Positions 11,770 through 23,142 of a stretch of 64,000 nt of DNA are shown here, one piece after another (the first letter of the stretch is position 1; every line of letters begins with the position of its first letter). Location: NCBI RefSeq assembly GCF_030272615.1, contig NC_081414.1, positions 765,315,483 to 765,379,482 on the forward strand, in the 5' to 3' direction. This DNA comes from Cryptomeria japonica (Eukaryota > Streptophyta > Pinopsida > Cupressales > Cupressaceae). A program made the translations under genes and the position numbers. Under the pieces are notes generated by a model, which saw only the letters and a program-made list of their open reading frames with translations, made no database searches and was not told where the DNA came from.

Positions 11770-12525
11770 ATTTGATGAAAAATTTACTTAAGGAAACATC
11801 ATACAAATCAGTTGGATTGTTTTACTCTCGCCACATATGGCTCTATTCTGGTGAATGGATAGGCAAGTTGGCCAAGATCCTTTTAAGTCCTATTTCAAAT
11901 TGTGTTTTATATAACGGATTCAAATATCCTAGATCAATAAATAAATCTCAAACTTATGGATTAAGCTATTATCCTCAAGTTGACGAGGGAAATTAATGTT
12001 AGAACATTGCCACATATAAGCTAATATCCAAAAATGATAGTGAAACCTTAAGTTCTATTCCTTATGTCCTTGATAAAAATTATAATGAGGTGATTAAAAC
12101 CCTTCACTTATGATGTAAATTCTTATATTGTTATGAATTTCTCAGTAATTTTTATGTATTATTGTTAGTAGAGATACTTACATGGGGATTTGATGTTGTT
12201 ATGTGAATGTTGACAATTTAAGAGTAATGAATTTTGAGAGTAGAAAGATGGTAATGCTTAATTAGATGTATTTTTTCTTGAAATAAATCCATTCCTATCT
12301 TTCTAACTTTAAATTAATTGGTCTTATTATGATGTTAGTATTGCTCCTTAATTATTGACAAATAGATTATCACCTGAATTTGAAGTATGATATGGTGCTT
12401 AATTTATGATTATTTGGAGTCATATTTAATTCTTGTTGGAAATATGATATCTTAGCTATGAGATTATTAACCTTACTAGCTGGGACATTGATTTGGATTC
12501 TTGGTTTATGGTCAATAGAATTGTT
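11770..12525 (+). repeat. Dispersed repeat copy 1 (partner at 48.3-48.9 kb)
   Basis: This segment and the reverse complement of 48345-48922 are clearly homologous through most of their length (shared words include TTGGCCAAGAT, AAACCTTAAGTTCTATTCCT and TATTTGGAGTCATAT). It is non-coding, and no terminal repeats or target duplications were found. It could be part of an LTR or an unclassified transposon. Confidence 0.75.
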
Positions 12526-12754
12526 GCTTTCTACAATAATTAAGTTATTACTTCATTATGAACTCATTAAATGACTAATTAGTAAAATACTCTTTGGAGA
12601 ACCCAAATATTATATCTAAATTGTTTTAACTTAAGCAATCTAAAAAAATTGTTTGCATATTAGTTTTGATTTAGATTGGGTTTACAACACGAAATGATTA
12701 GATTTCCTATTTTCTCTCACTAAAACACACGTAATAAAGATTGTTATACTAGGA

Positions 12755-13365
12755 TGTTAGCCATTTGGTGGAATTGATTATGTGTTGCATTGATGTTTTG
12801 TCATTGAGGCCAACACTAGTTGTTTGGATGCTTTACCGGCACCCTTCTGGTCCCGGTAGGTTGAGTGGTTTCTAGTTAACTTGGATCCGACAGGCTCCAA
12901 TATAGTTTGGTGATGGAATTGGCTTGTTCACGATACTCATGCTCATATTTGGTCAGTTGGTTTTGGTCTGGTGATCAGATGTTATCATGCTTGCTTAGAA
13001 GCTTAGTTTTTGGTTTTGACGAGGGTTTCACCAGTAGAGCTTTTGGTGGAGATCTTTGATGATTTACATAAGTGGTGTTGGTGCAGATTCTGGTGGAGTT
13101 TCTGGATGATGTTGGTGATCATGTTTGAGACTTGGTGGATGGAGATCATTGTTGTGGCATGTGGGCCTATATTAGGTCCCAGTTTATCTAGGTTATGGAC
13201 CGACTTTAATGTAACGTGTGGATATGACCTATTGATGTATTTCTAGGATGTCTTATGTGTTGGATATTATTTGTTTGGCCTTAGGCCAACATGGTTTGTA
13301 ATTATGTAATTGGTTTATCATCTGGTGGCTGACCTAATTGTTTATGGTCGAAGGTTTGTATATAT
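12755..13365 (+). repeat. 5' LTR of element C, first part
   Basis: The first 611 bp of the 5' LTR, ending in the TATAT duplication created by element B. It aligns with the start of the 3' LTR at 34968. Confidence 0.93.
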
Positions 13366-14881
13366 TGATAGTTCTGATACTTAATGTTAAGTGCAAATGC
13401 CAAGCTAACAAGATGAGAGGGGGGGGTGAATCATACAAACTTAATCTTCCAGAAAAACAACAGATTCAACCTCAGTAACATATACTTCAGTAATATAACC
13501 AAAAATGCTAAACATGCAAACTCAAAAGCATATAAACATCATAAAACTCATAACACCAGGTTTAATGTGGAAACCCAAATATGGAAAAACCACTGTGGGA
13601 TTTCGGACCCACTAAGAAATATACTCTTCTGGAGTATGCTCGGTTAAAAGCAAATCCTGTTAAAGATTACAAACACATTGCTAGATGTGACCCAGTTAAG
13701 GGATCTCCCTCAGATCTGTTAGGATCTTCACCTTGTTAGAAGTGACCTTATTAAAGGATTTCAAACACTCACTCAGAATGTCACCTTGCTAGAGGGTTTT
13801 ACAAATAAGATTGTTAAGTCCACTCGGTTAAGAGATTTTCTATCACTTTACAAAATAACAGTAATAAAAATCTATCTGCAACTTCACATCTAAAATGCTA
13901 AAGCAGATTCTTATTTTCTCAATACAATAGGACTTATCTTGTCCATCTATTGGGCTCTATACTTTGTTATTCAAATAGGTCTTCAAGCTTCTGTGCTCGG
14001 TAATCACTATGTAGCATCCCTGTGCATACACTTGCCCGCATACATTGTTTATCAACAGTTCCTTATTTATAAACAATTTGCCAACCATTTAATCTCCTTG
14101 ATCACATTTCCCATGATCAATCATAGCCATCAGATCTTCAAACTTGACTAGGTTCAATGTATCCTTCAATCTGAAAATGCTTTACCCCACCTTGGAACTT
14201 GCATACATTTCTTGGAACTTGTGCTAGGGTATTGCGGTTCAATATGAGTTGTAGATCTTCCTACCGATTTTCCTTTGCCATAGATTCTTTAACAAACTTC
14301 ATTCACAGCATACCAATCATTTAATCATAACCAGCTCATCAGCTTCCTTCATTAAATAATGCTTTTATTCATTCAATGCATTCTTTTATTACTCGGTTGC
14401 AACTCGGTAAATACTAAACTTCACTCGGTAGACATTTTGCCTTCATTAACCGATAGCGATAACCTTAGGGTTTACCAACTAGGTTCCTTAGGATTTACTG
14501 ACTAGGTTCTTTTCTCAGTAACATAGTATAGTATCAACCTTTCAATAAAGAACATATGTAGGATATCAAAACAATCTAAACATCATGATCTCATCTTTGT
14601 CTAACTCGGTAATAGTTGCCCATTGAATAACTTCTTCCTCCCCTTATTCATCACATTCTTTCTGTGTCTCTTACCAACATCTTTATACTCATCAAATCAT
14701 ACTTCTTAAGATATGGCAACATCATACTGAATTAGAAAATCAATTTCTTGACATCAATGACAAAATAATAATATTAAGACAGTAAACATCCTTAATCAGT
14801 TATATCCATAATCATCAACAACCTTCTCAATATCCTTATTGAAATGCCAACAATCTCCCTTTGTCTGTTATAATGCCAACA
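13366..14881 (-). repeat. 3' LTR of element B
   Basis: This 1516-bp LTR lies next to the polypurine tract. In element orientation it begins TGTTGGCATT, and about 30 bp inside it has a second TGTTGGCATT preceded by a polypurine-like AAAGGGAGAT. This arrangement is also present in the other LTR. Confidence 0.93.
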
Positions 14882-14893
14882 ATCTCCCCCTTT
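14882..14893 (-). other. Polypurine tract of element B
   Basis: The minus strand reads AAAGGGGGAGAT directly before the LTR. Several similar CTCCCCC tracts occur between 14960 and 15040. Confidence 0.85.
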
Positions 14894-15263
14894 GGCATTG
14901 ATGGCAAAACCAATTGATTTGACCTAATTGATTTGGATTGTTGTTCTGAAATGTTGAAATGCTCTCCCCCTGTCATCAGTCTTCTCCCCCATACATTAGT
15001 CTTCTCCCCTTTTCTTCAATCTTCTCCCCCTTTGACAACAATGCCAAAAAGTAAAGAACGAAAACATAATTTCTTCCTGTATGAAGTGATTTCCTACTTT
15101 TATGTGTCAACTTAGTCTCGGTCAGAGCATTTTATCTTCAATTCATGTTCCCTATTATTGTTTCCTGCACACCTTTAGAAAACATCCTAAAGTGTGTAAA
15201 TCAGCATCAACTCCTAAAAGATATTTTGTAGAGTCATCGAATTGATGCTTTCACCGAACTTGG

Positions 15264-16120
15264 TCAATGAATGAAAGATAGGGGTAGGACCCCTAACTTA
15301 CTTCTAAGATACTCAAAAGTGTCCCTTGGCAGTGGCTTAGTGAAGATATCTGCTATTTGTTCCTTTGTGCTAACATACTCCAGCACCACTTTCTTCTCTT
15401 GAGCTTCTTCTCTAAGATAATGATATTTGATAGAGATGTGCTTTGTCTTAGAGTGCATAACAAGATTCTTTGAAATGTTAATGGCACTAGTATTGTCACA
15501 GAATATAGTTACTGGCTTGATAACTTGCTCATTTATACCTTCCAATAGTTGTTTGATCCATGCTATATTGGTACAATTCAATGCTGCAGCAATGTATTCA
15601 GCTTCTGATGCTGACTGTGAAACACATCCTTGTTTCTTGCTAAGCCAACTCACTAGTCTTTCTCCTAAAAAGAAGGCTCCTCCACTTGTGCTTTTTTTGT
15701 CATCAATGTTGCCTGCCCAATCAGCATCGGTATAAACTTTTAAATCAAAAACATTTCCTTTCTGATATGCTAAGCCATAATCTTCAGTGCCTTTCAAGTA
15801 TCTGAAAATTTGCTTGATTGTTGTCATATGTGTTTCCTTAGGATCTGCAGAGAATCTTGCAACTATACCTACTGCATGTGCTATATCTAGCCTGTTGTGA
15901 ATAACATATTGTAGTTTTCCAATCATGGATCGGTAAAGTGTCTCATCAACAGATGTAGATTCATCATTCTTTGATAATTTACAGTTGGTAGTCATAGGAG
16001 TACTTACTGGTTTTGAATCCTCCATTCCAAATTTCTTCAAGATTTCCTTTATGTATTTGGATTGAGTAATGAAAATATCATCTTTCATTTGCAGTATTTG
16101 TAAACCTATAAAATACTTTA
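15264..16120 (-). pseudogene. Element B pol: RT C-terminus and RNase H
   Basis: This continues the reverse transcriptase after element D (KYFIGLQILQMKDDIFITQS, then KKFGMEDSKPVSTPM) into an uninterrupted Ty1/copia RNase H. The acidic active-site residues are visible in YTDADWAGN, ASEAEYIAAA and CDNTSAINISKN, followed by KTKHISIKYHYLRE and ADIFTKPLPRDTFEYL. The frame ends at 15264 after LPLSFIH. Removing D and one duplication copy restores the same frame as 24776-26620. On its own this piece is intact; it counts as a pseudogene only because pol is split and broken elsewhere. Confidence 0.92.
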
Positions 16121-17784
16121 TGTAGCGTCGTAAATTGTACGCACTTGCTAGGGTGGTACAATTTCACACCTAGTTTAGCACCCGCTTGGCGCATTTTGCA
16201 TTTTGCATTGCATTTCCCCTTTAGCACTTAATTAATTAAATTAATTAGGTCTAAGGTTCTATTTTATCATCTCCTACATCATAAAGTTGGGCCCTTTTCA
16301 TTAAAGTGTGCCCCTTTCATTTTATTCCTCTAATACATCATTTAATCAAAAACCCTAATTAGGTCCTATTTTGAACTTGGGGGCTTGATTTCGGGGGTCA
16401 AAACATCTCGAAATCACCTGTAACTTCGGGATTCTCTCTAAAATCATCATATCTGACGGCCCTGAAAATTTGGTGAAAAGTTGTCAGGACCATGGCGCCC
16501 GGAGTGCACATGGTCCCGGACATTTTTCCCGAAATTTTAGGAGCGCGATCCAATCATAAAATAAAGCTTAACCCCAAGAAATTGGCGGGATATTCAATCT
16601 CTAGGTCGGCCAAAAGATGAAATTATGACCTAGGGTTTCATACATAAGAGCTCTCTTTCTTCATTTGAAAGGATGGGGAATTTTGGGTTTTCAAGTGCCT
16701 TCTATGTAGTGAAAGAGCAGATCTTTGAAGACTTCAACAACATTCAACATCCATCCATCAAGCATTGATCAATTTCATTCATCCATTTAGGGCTTTGAAG
16801 ACATTGAAGAGCAATAGGGGATTATCGACTGAAGATTGGCTTGTACCCCTCCCATGGGGTTGGGTATGATTTCATGTTGTTTTCATGTCTTTGCATAAGC
16901 CTCATTATATCACTTATATTCATGCTTTAGATCTCTTTACATCTTGATTTGGAGCATTTACATTATCATTTGCAAGCAATTAGGGTTTACTTTCTAGGTT
17001 GCTCTAGTTAGCTTACTTGCATTTAAGGATCTTGCACACACACAAGATCTGCACACACTACTTTTACAATACAACTTGGCTATTTGTGGAGGTGGAAATC
17101 ACCAAAGCGGGGGTTTGACTAAGGCAAAACCCTATATAGCCGCCCAAAACACCTTTCCAGATATAAGTGCAGGTTTCGGGATTCAGACGACGCCGCAAGT
17201 TGCAGATCCGGGAGAAGCAGGCCGAGACAGCACTCCACACCAAGTTTCAAAGAAAAAGACCAGGACAGGGGCGTGGGGCGCCCTGGTCCTGCCAAGACAG
17301 GGGCGCTGGGCGCCCTGGTCCTGCCAGGATAGGGGCGCTGGGCGTCTGGTCCTTCTGTCAGACAGCAACTTTCAGCAACTTTCTAACAGCTTTTCAAGTT
17401 GCAAAACAGCAGTTTCAGGTGCAAAATCAGGACAGTGGCGCCCACGCCCCCGTCCCGAACATTTTCACTCAGATTTTAACACCAGGTACGCATTTACATT
17501 CTTGTCTTGTCCTTGTGTTTACAGCTTTCCATTATTTAAGTTCAATTTTGCAATCTTGTTATTAGTTCATACTTGCACTTTGGGGTTTGGGATTGAACTT
17601 GCATCATTTTATCTTTCAATTACAACAAAGGAATAGAAATCCTAATAGGTAGCCCGTGGCTCTCTCTTCCACAAAAAGAAGTAGCCAATTGTGTGATACC
17701 TCTAGGCTCTTTCGTATTCCACAAATGTGTGATTGAAAGTGAGATTAGGGCATGTTTGCTTAGTTTCACTTTTTCCCCCACACA
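16121..17784 (+). repeat. 5' LTR of element D
   Basis: This 1664-bp LTR contains a GC-rich tandem block at 17264-17355 (three units of about 32 bp, core GGGCGCTGGGCGCCCTGG). The 3' LTR has only two units, which accounts for the 31-bp length difference. Short open frames over this block (17076-17636) follow from the repeat and are not supported as genes. Confidence 0.95.
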
Positions 17785-17787
17785 TTT

Positions 17788-17803
17788 TGGTGAACCCGAC
17801 GTG
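17788..17803 (+). other. Primer-binding site of element D
   Basis: TGGTGAACCCGACGTG follows the LTR end by three bases. It begins with TGG, complementary to a tRNA CCA end. I do not assign the tRNA. Confidence 0.7.
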
Positions 17804-18107
17804 AACTCCAATCTTCTCTAATTTTGATTTATGTTTTCAAATTTGAGTGTTTATGCTATTTCAAATTCAAATTTGCATTTACAAGTTTTAATTTCTTGCA
17901 AGATTCAAAAATTTAGAGGAAATTTTTGCTAAAATTCAAAGTTGAACTTGTGGATAGCTTAATTGGGATCAATAATTTCAAATATGATTTAGGAACTCAT
18001 TTGAATCATAAATTTCATTTTCTAAATCTACATTCTAAGTGCTTGCATTGGTTAAAATTAAACATTTCCTTCTATGTGATATCATTTGAAAGAGGAAAAT
18101 TGTTGTC

Positions 18108-21100
18108 ATGATGCATTCATTTCATAGATGTGATAATGGGTTAGCTTCCCTTGTTTCAATTTTTCCTTCTCCTAAAGAACCTCCCCCCATCTATAACAAA
18201 ATTTTAGTGCCTAAAAGAGTTGCTTCTGATCCCTTTGAGACTCTCCCATGCTCTAAGGATGAAGACTTTAAGAGTGATCTTGACAATTCTCCTAAAATGT
18301 GCCCTTCCAATTTAGCTATCCTAGAGGAAGAGAATGATATCATAAACACCTTTCTTAATGTTACTTCACCTTCCCTACATGATGCCTCTCTAAGTGAAAA
18401 GGTATTGATGGACATTGACTTATTTTCTCCTAAAGTTGGTCCTTTCAATGGGGGCATGTTGGTGCAACAAGAGGTTATGAACACTTCTTTCAAAGATCTC
18501 CTTCCTAAGCATGAATCTTTGGAGACATATGTTCATGTTCCTCCTAAAAAACACTCCCTTCATGAGGATCCTTTTGTGCAAGAAGATGACATGATCCCTA
18601 CATTCCCTAGTGATGGCATTTCCTTTTCCAACAAAATTCCCACTAGAGATGATGAATTAATGATAAATGCTTACCCTTCTCCTAAAGTTTGTCTTACCCA
18701 TAAGCATCCCTTAGAGAAAGAAGATGAAATAATAAGCAATTTCCTTAATTCTCTCTCCCCTAAAGATAATATTGAACATATTTTGAGGAAAGAGGATGAT
18801 TTTAACACATCTATTGATGCTCTCCCTCCTAAGGATGAGAAATTAATAAACAATGTTATCTCCTCTCCCGAAATTGACAATACTTCAAACATTCCTTTCA
18901 ACAACCTCACTATTTGGGATGAACCATTAGAAGAAGGTGTAGATTATTCTCTCCCCCATGAGAGAACCCTAGCCAAAGGGGATGAAATCAAGATTGAAAA
19001 CTCCCTTGATAGTTTCTCACCTTCCTTGAATCTCAATTATTCTCCCTCTAAAAATAAATCATCTCCCTCTCCTCAACTTGGTTCTACTCATAAGGATACC
19101 CTAGTTCAAAGCAAGATGGTTAACATATCTTTCAAAGATCTCCCTCTCAAAAGTGAGACTTTAGAGAGTAATGTTGATCCTTCTCCTAGAGAGTTTATTC
19201 CCCATGTAAATCCTTTGATGATAGAGGATGATATGACCTTCCCTAGTATTACTCTTCCTACTAGAACATCAATGCCTACCCCTTGTCTCTCTCCTAAAAT
19301 TGATTTAATCTATGATAAGATTTTAGTGCAAGAGAAGACTATCAATAATTCTTCCAACACTTATGTTCATTCCTCTGAACCATCCTCAATCAATTTGATA
19401 CATGTGAATGAGACACCTAACAAACCTCTCTTCACTGTCCAAGGTGCTTGTCCTTCTCAAAATTCTCAACCTTTAAATAAGCCTATCTTAGTTGTTCAAG
19501 GTGGTTATGCTAATGATTCTTTTTGCACTCCTAAGAAACCTATTATTACTGTGCAAGGAGGTTACTCTACTAAGAGCCCTTATGAGTATGCTAAGCAATT
19601 AACTAGAGAGAGTTATCATGCGGTTGCCCATACCTATAACACAAGAAACAATAGGCAACCTAATCCTCCTCCAGTTATCCCAACTTCACTTCCTCCTTCC
19701 CAACCTATTCTTCCTCAAGCTCCTCGTATTTCACAAGTTCTTGGTAAGGAATATGATCTCATAGAACAACTTAAAACTACCCCTGCTAAGATATCCCTTT
19801 GGGATTTGATCCAAACTTCTTCCGCTCATCATGGAATGTTACAAGATGCCTTGAAAGATTTGAATGTTCCTCCACCTAATACATCTAGTAATATAGTGTC
19901 TTTGGTTAACTCTGTGATGAATCCTAAAGCTCAAATTGTGTTTACTCAAGATGAGTTGCCTACTAGTGAAATTCAACATCAATATGATCCCTTGATGATT
20001 GTGGTTATCATAAATGACACTGCTATAAGACGAACACTGGTAGATAATGGTTCTGGCCTTAATGTGTGTAGCATTAATTTATTGCATAAGATGAATGTGG
20101 ATACATCCCTTATTGAGCCTGACTCTCGTCCCATTCGAGGCTTTGATAATGTGGCTAAGTCTTCATTAGGTATTATCACCTTACCCATCACAGTGGGACC
20201 TGTTACTTTGCCTACTCCTATCCATGTTATGTTGGGAAATCTAACATACAACTTGTTATTAGGGAGACCTTGGATTCACAATATGCAAGCTGTCCCCTCT
20301 ACATTGCATAGACAAGTTAAATTTATTTATAACAATAAGACATATACCTTGATAGGCGATACTAATTTTCAAGCTTGTTTGCAAACATCTACTTCCAAAG
20401 GGAGTTCTTCTAAGCCTTCCTCTTCTAGTGATGAATCGTTAAACAAGATACCTATGGATGGATCATCACCCTCTGAAAATCAAAATTCTTTGGATGAGTC
20501 TGAAGTTCCTGAAGAAGATTCTTCTCAACTTGAATCTACACATGAAAAGGCTTTTGATCCTGAGAAGGTTCTCGCAGAAGACGATTGGGGATCTCTTGAT
20601 TTTAATCCCACCTTTGTAGGTGAGTATAGGGTTCCTCCTAGAGAGCTTAAAGTTAAAAAGAAGGAAGAAACTAGAGATCAATCTGTCTTACCTGAACCTA
20701 TGAGCAATAATTTTGTGGCCGCTTCTCAAACTTCTTCTCCTCACACCTCTAATTCTGAAGAATTTAATTCTTTGTCTTATGAAAAACCACCTTTTCTTTC
20801 TGAAATGGCTAATCGTTATGGTCGTGGTTTTCACATTTTGGCTAAGAGTGGCTATAGTGGAAATAGTTGTGGCGCAAATGAACAAGGAATTAAAATTCCT
20901 TTAGAACATAACATGCATGAATATTCATTTGGACTTGGATATAATCTTTCTAAGCCCACCAAAGCATCTAAAAGACCATCTCTCAATGTGAATGCTATAT
21001 TTAGTAATGATGATGATCTCACTTCAACTAAATCATCTACTACTTCTATCAATTCTCATTCCCCTCATAAGGAAATCTTGGCGATGAACAAATCTCTTTA

Positions 21101-21335
21101 TGACTCCCCTCAAATTTCTAAATCCACTTATGAATCTTTATCTCTTATTCATCATAAAGTCCTTTCCTCCAAGGATAAGGCTCTAATAAATTACACTCAT
21201 CCCTCTTCTAAGATTTCTTGTGACTTTTCTTCTACGATTTTTATCACTTTATACATGTTTTTGATCTCACTTATAGTTGAGCATTCAGCATGTCATATTC
21301 AAATACCTCATTCAATCTATCATGTCTTTAAATAA
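18108..21335 (+). CDS. Repeat-rich protease/G-patch protein of element D
   Basis: This is a 1075-codon frame without a stop, starting ATG ATG about 320 bp after the primer-binding site. Residues 1-430 are acidic, Ser/Pro-rich, degenerate repeats built around SPK and EDD(E)I motifs with no family I recognise. Residues about 435-490 hold three 19-residue repeats (NKPLFTVQGA, NKPILVVQGG, KKPIITVQGG). Residues about 610-740 are a retroviral-type aspartic protease: LVDNGSGLNVCSINLL with D-N-G, as in some plant Ty3/gypsy groups, and later YNLLLGRPWIHN. Residues about 890-935 look like a G-patch (GRGFHILAKSGYSG, CGANEQGIKIP). A hydrophobic stretch (TIFITLYMFLISLIV) lies near the C terminus. No gag capsid, zinc knuckle, RT or integrase was found. 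The product may be a Gag-like or protease protein used in particles supplied by another element; that is inference. Confidence 0.85.
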   Translation: MMHSFHRCDNGLASLVSIFPSPKEPPPIYNKILVPKRVASDPFETLPCSKDEDFKSDLDNSPKMCPSNLAILEEENDIINTFLNVTSPSLHDASLSEKVLMDIDLFSPKVGPFNGGMLVQQEVMNTSFKDLLPKHESLETYVHVPPKKHSLHEDPFVQEDDMIPTFPSDGISFSNKIPTRDDELMINAYPSPKVCLTHKHPLEKEDEIISNFLNSLSPKDNIEHILRKEDDFNTSIDALPPKDEKLINNVISSPEIDNTSNIPFNNLTIWDEPLEEGVDYSLPHERTLAKGDEIKIENSLDSFSPSLNLNYSPSKNKSSPSPQLGSTHKDTLVQSKMVNISFKDLPLKSETLESNVDPSPREFIPHVNPLMIEDDMTFPSITLPTRTSMPTPCLSPKIDLIYDKILVQEKTINNSSNTYVHSSEPSSINLIHVNETPNKPLFTVQGACPSQNSQPLNKPILVVQGGYANDSFCTPKKPIITVQGGYSTKSPYEYAKQLTRESYHAVAHTYNTRNNRQPNPPPVIPTSLPPSQPILPQAPRISQVLGKEYDLIEQLKTTPAKISLWDLIQTSSAHHGMLQDALKDLNVPPPNTSSNIVSLVNSVMNPKAQIVFTQDELPTSEIQHQYDPLMIVVIINDTAIRRTLVDNGSGLNVCSINLLHKMNVDTSLIEPDSRPIRGFDNVAKSSLGIITLPITVGPVTLPTPIHVMLGNLTYNLLLGRPWIHNMQAVPSTLHRQVKFIYNNKTYTLIGDTNFQACLQTSTSKGSSSKPSSSSDESLNKIPMDGSSPSENQNSLDESEVPEEDSSQLESTHEKAFDPEKVLAEDDWGSLDFNPTFVGEYRVPPRELKVKKKEETRDQSVLPEPMSNNFVAASQTSSPHTSNSEEFNSLSYEKPPFLSEMANRYGRGFHILAKSGYSGNSCGANEQGIKIPLEHNMHEYSFGLGYNLSKPTKASKRPSLNVNAIFSNDDDLTSTKSSTTSINSHSPHKEILAMNKSLYDSPQISKSTYESLSLIHHKVLSSKDKALINYTHPSSKISCDFSSTIFITLYMFLISLIVEHSACHIQIPHSIYHVFK

Positions 21336-23142
21336 CATTAATGGCTATTATGTTGCTCATCATTATGTGACATTGGTAGCTCATTTACTGGGGGCTCATT
21401 GTCATTCATGATGGTACAATTTCAAGTGCAATCATATTTTTGAAGCAACATAATAGCCTAATTTTTCTATGTTATCTCTTGTTCCTATGGGGTAATAATG
21501 TGAAAATATTGATCATCTTTTCTTTAGAATCCTCTTTTCCTAGATATGGGAGAAGATGTGTATTCTCTTTCTTATCCTACCCACTTCTTGTGAGGAGCAT
21601 TTTACATACACTAATGTCTTGCAATTTGCTTATGTCTAAATCTCTCCCTAGAAGATTGTATAAGTCCTTCTCATTGTCCTTATCCTTGGGAGGCAATGAT
21701 CTTTCCTTATTTTTATCTAAGGATCCACTTTTTCCTATTTCGTGGATGGGGCGAACTTTATTACTTGATGTTATTCCTTGTATGCATTTGTTGTTGTTTG
21801 TTCAAGGATTCTCTCTTACAAGAGGTGTGAGTCCTTGACTACAACCTCTTTTGCACTTGGTAAAATACATCCATAATGAATTCATTCTCCCAATTGGGTT
21901 AAAAAGAGTGTCATCCTTCATTAAGAATCACTTTCACCTCGCAAAAGAAGGAAGTATTGCATTCTTATTCTCTTCTTTGTCTTATTCTAGAAGATGTTAT
22001 ATTTGTCTAAGACAATTCCTCTCGAGGATAGGTGTCTTTTGTACAAAGATCTCTTCTCCTCTAAGGATCTCCTTTACACATACTACAAGATATCCCTTTT
22101 CAACTATCTTATCCTTGCTTAAAGAGTGCAAAACTCTCTTGCTTGGATCTATGACATTGTTGCATTTTTGGGGTATCTTCTTTTGTGATGAAGGTAGGTA
22201 TCCTTGTTCTACTTTGCTTATGACATAAACATTACACCTTTTGAGCAATGGGTCATTCTCGGAACCAGAGCACAGACTCTTAGAGCGAGATGTCTCCATT
22301 TTTCTTTTATGCAAGGTGATTATTCTCGGAACCAGAGCACAAACTCTTAGAGCGAGATGTCACGCTTTTGTACTATACATATACAGGTTGTAGCATACTT
22401 GGGCATAGACTCCTATGAGGTGCTTCTAACCTCCCTTACACACACATGCACGAGGTTGAGTGGAACTAGCGGCATAAGGCTAGACTTTCTCACTCTCCTC
22501 CCTTACATGGATCACCTAGACAGACTCTAGGGGCTAGTTTTCCATGTCCTTTTTCCCATGGATCACCTAGACAAGATCTAGGGGCGAGAAGTCCATGTTT
22601 TCTCTCTCATTATTCTTCTCATAGATCACCAATGTGTGTATTCATGCTTTTTTCCTTTCTTTTCTTCTCTTTGCATTTTGTTTCCATTTACATCCTTCAT
22701 CTTGTGTTAGAGAACTCTCAAATCCTCACACTCTTTGTTGTGCTGGAATTGAGATTTAGTCCTCTTTCTTACCAAATGATTCTCCATTAGTTTTTGATCT
22801 CATATCAAATCTTCTTGTGAGCATTTGTCATCAATATTCTTTAACAATTCAAAGTGGTAAACATGATACCCTGTTTCAACTCACTAAAATTAGCAAGCCG
22901 AAATAGGGGGGGGCATATAGCTACCCTCAAATTTTCATCACCTTCCTTAGTAAGCATTAGGTGATTTTGTGATCTAACGTGTGTTTTGTAGGGTGCGGTT
23001 CCTAACTGTGTACTGCAGATACCGCTGGGGGCTTCGTTCAACAGACTTATGGATATATCCTTTTTCAAATAATGTTTACTTTTCTGTACTTTAGCTTGCA
23101 TATGCACGTAGTGTTCATATGACCGCTAAAGTGGGGGCTAAA
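21336..23142 (+). other. 3' non-coding region of element D
   Basis: This 1.8-kb stretch lies where gypsy pol would be expected. It has only short open frames without motifs. It contains paired direct repeats: ATTCTCGGAACCAGAGCACA at 22254 and 22322, and ATGGATCACCTAGACA at about 22507 and 22558. No trace of reverse transcriptase or integrase was seen on either strand. Confidence 0.75.
23128..23139 (+). other. Polypurine tract of element D
   Basis: AAAGTGGGGGCT lies three bases before the 3' LTR start TGTAGC. Confidence 0.75.

Noticed and set aside
17076-17636. 186-codon frame in the LTR of D, and its minus-strand counterparts
   Set aside because: The frame lies wholly within the LTR and is shaped by the GC-rich 32-bp units. 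The equivalent frame in the other LTR differs because one unit is missing.
18108-21335. D ORF as a host gene
   Set aside because: It sits between near-identical LTRs with primer-binding site and polypurine tract, and carries a gypsy-type protease, so it belongs to the element.
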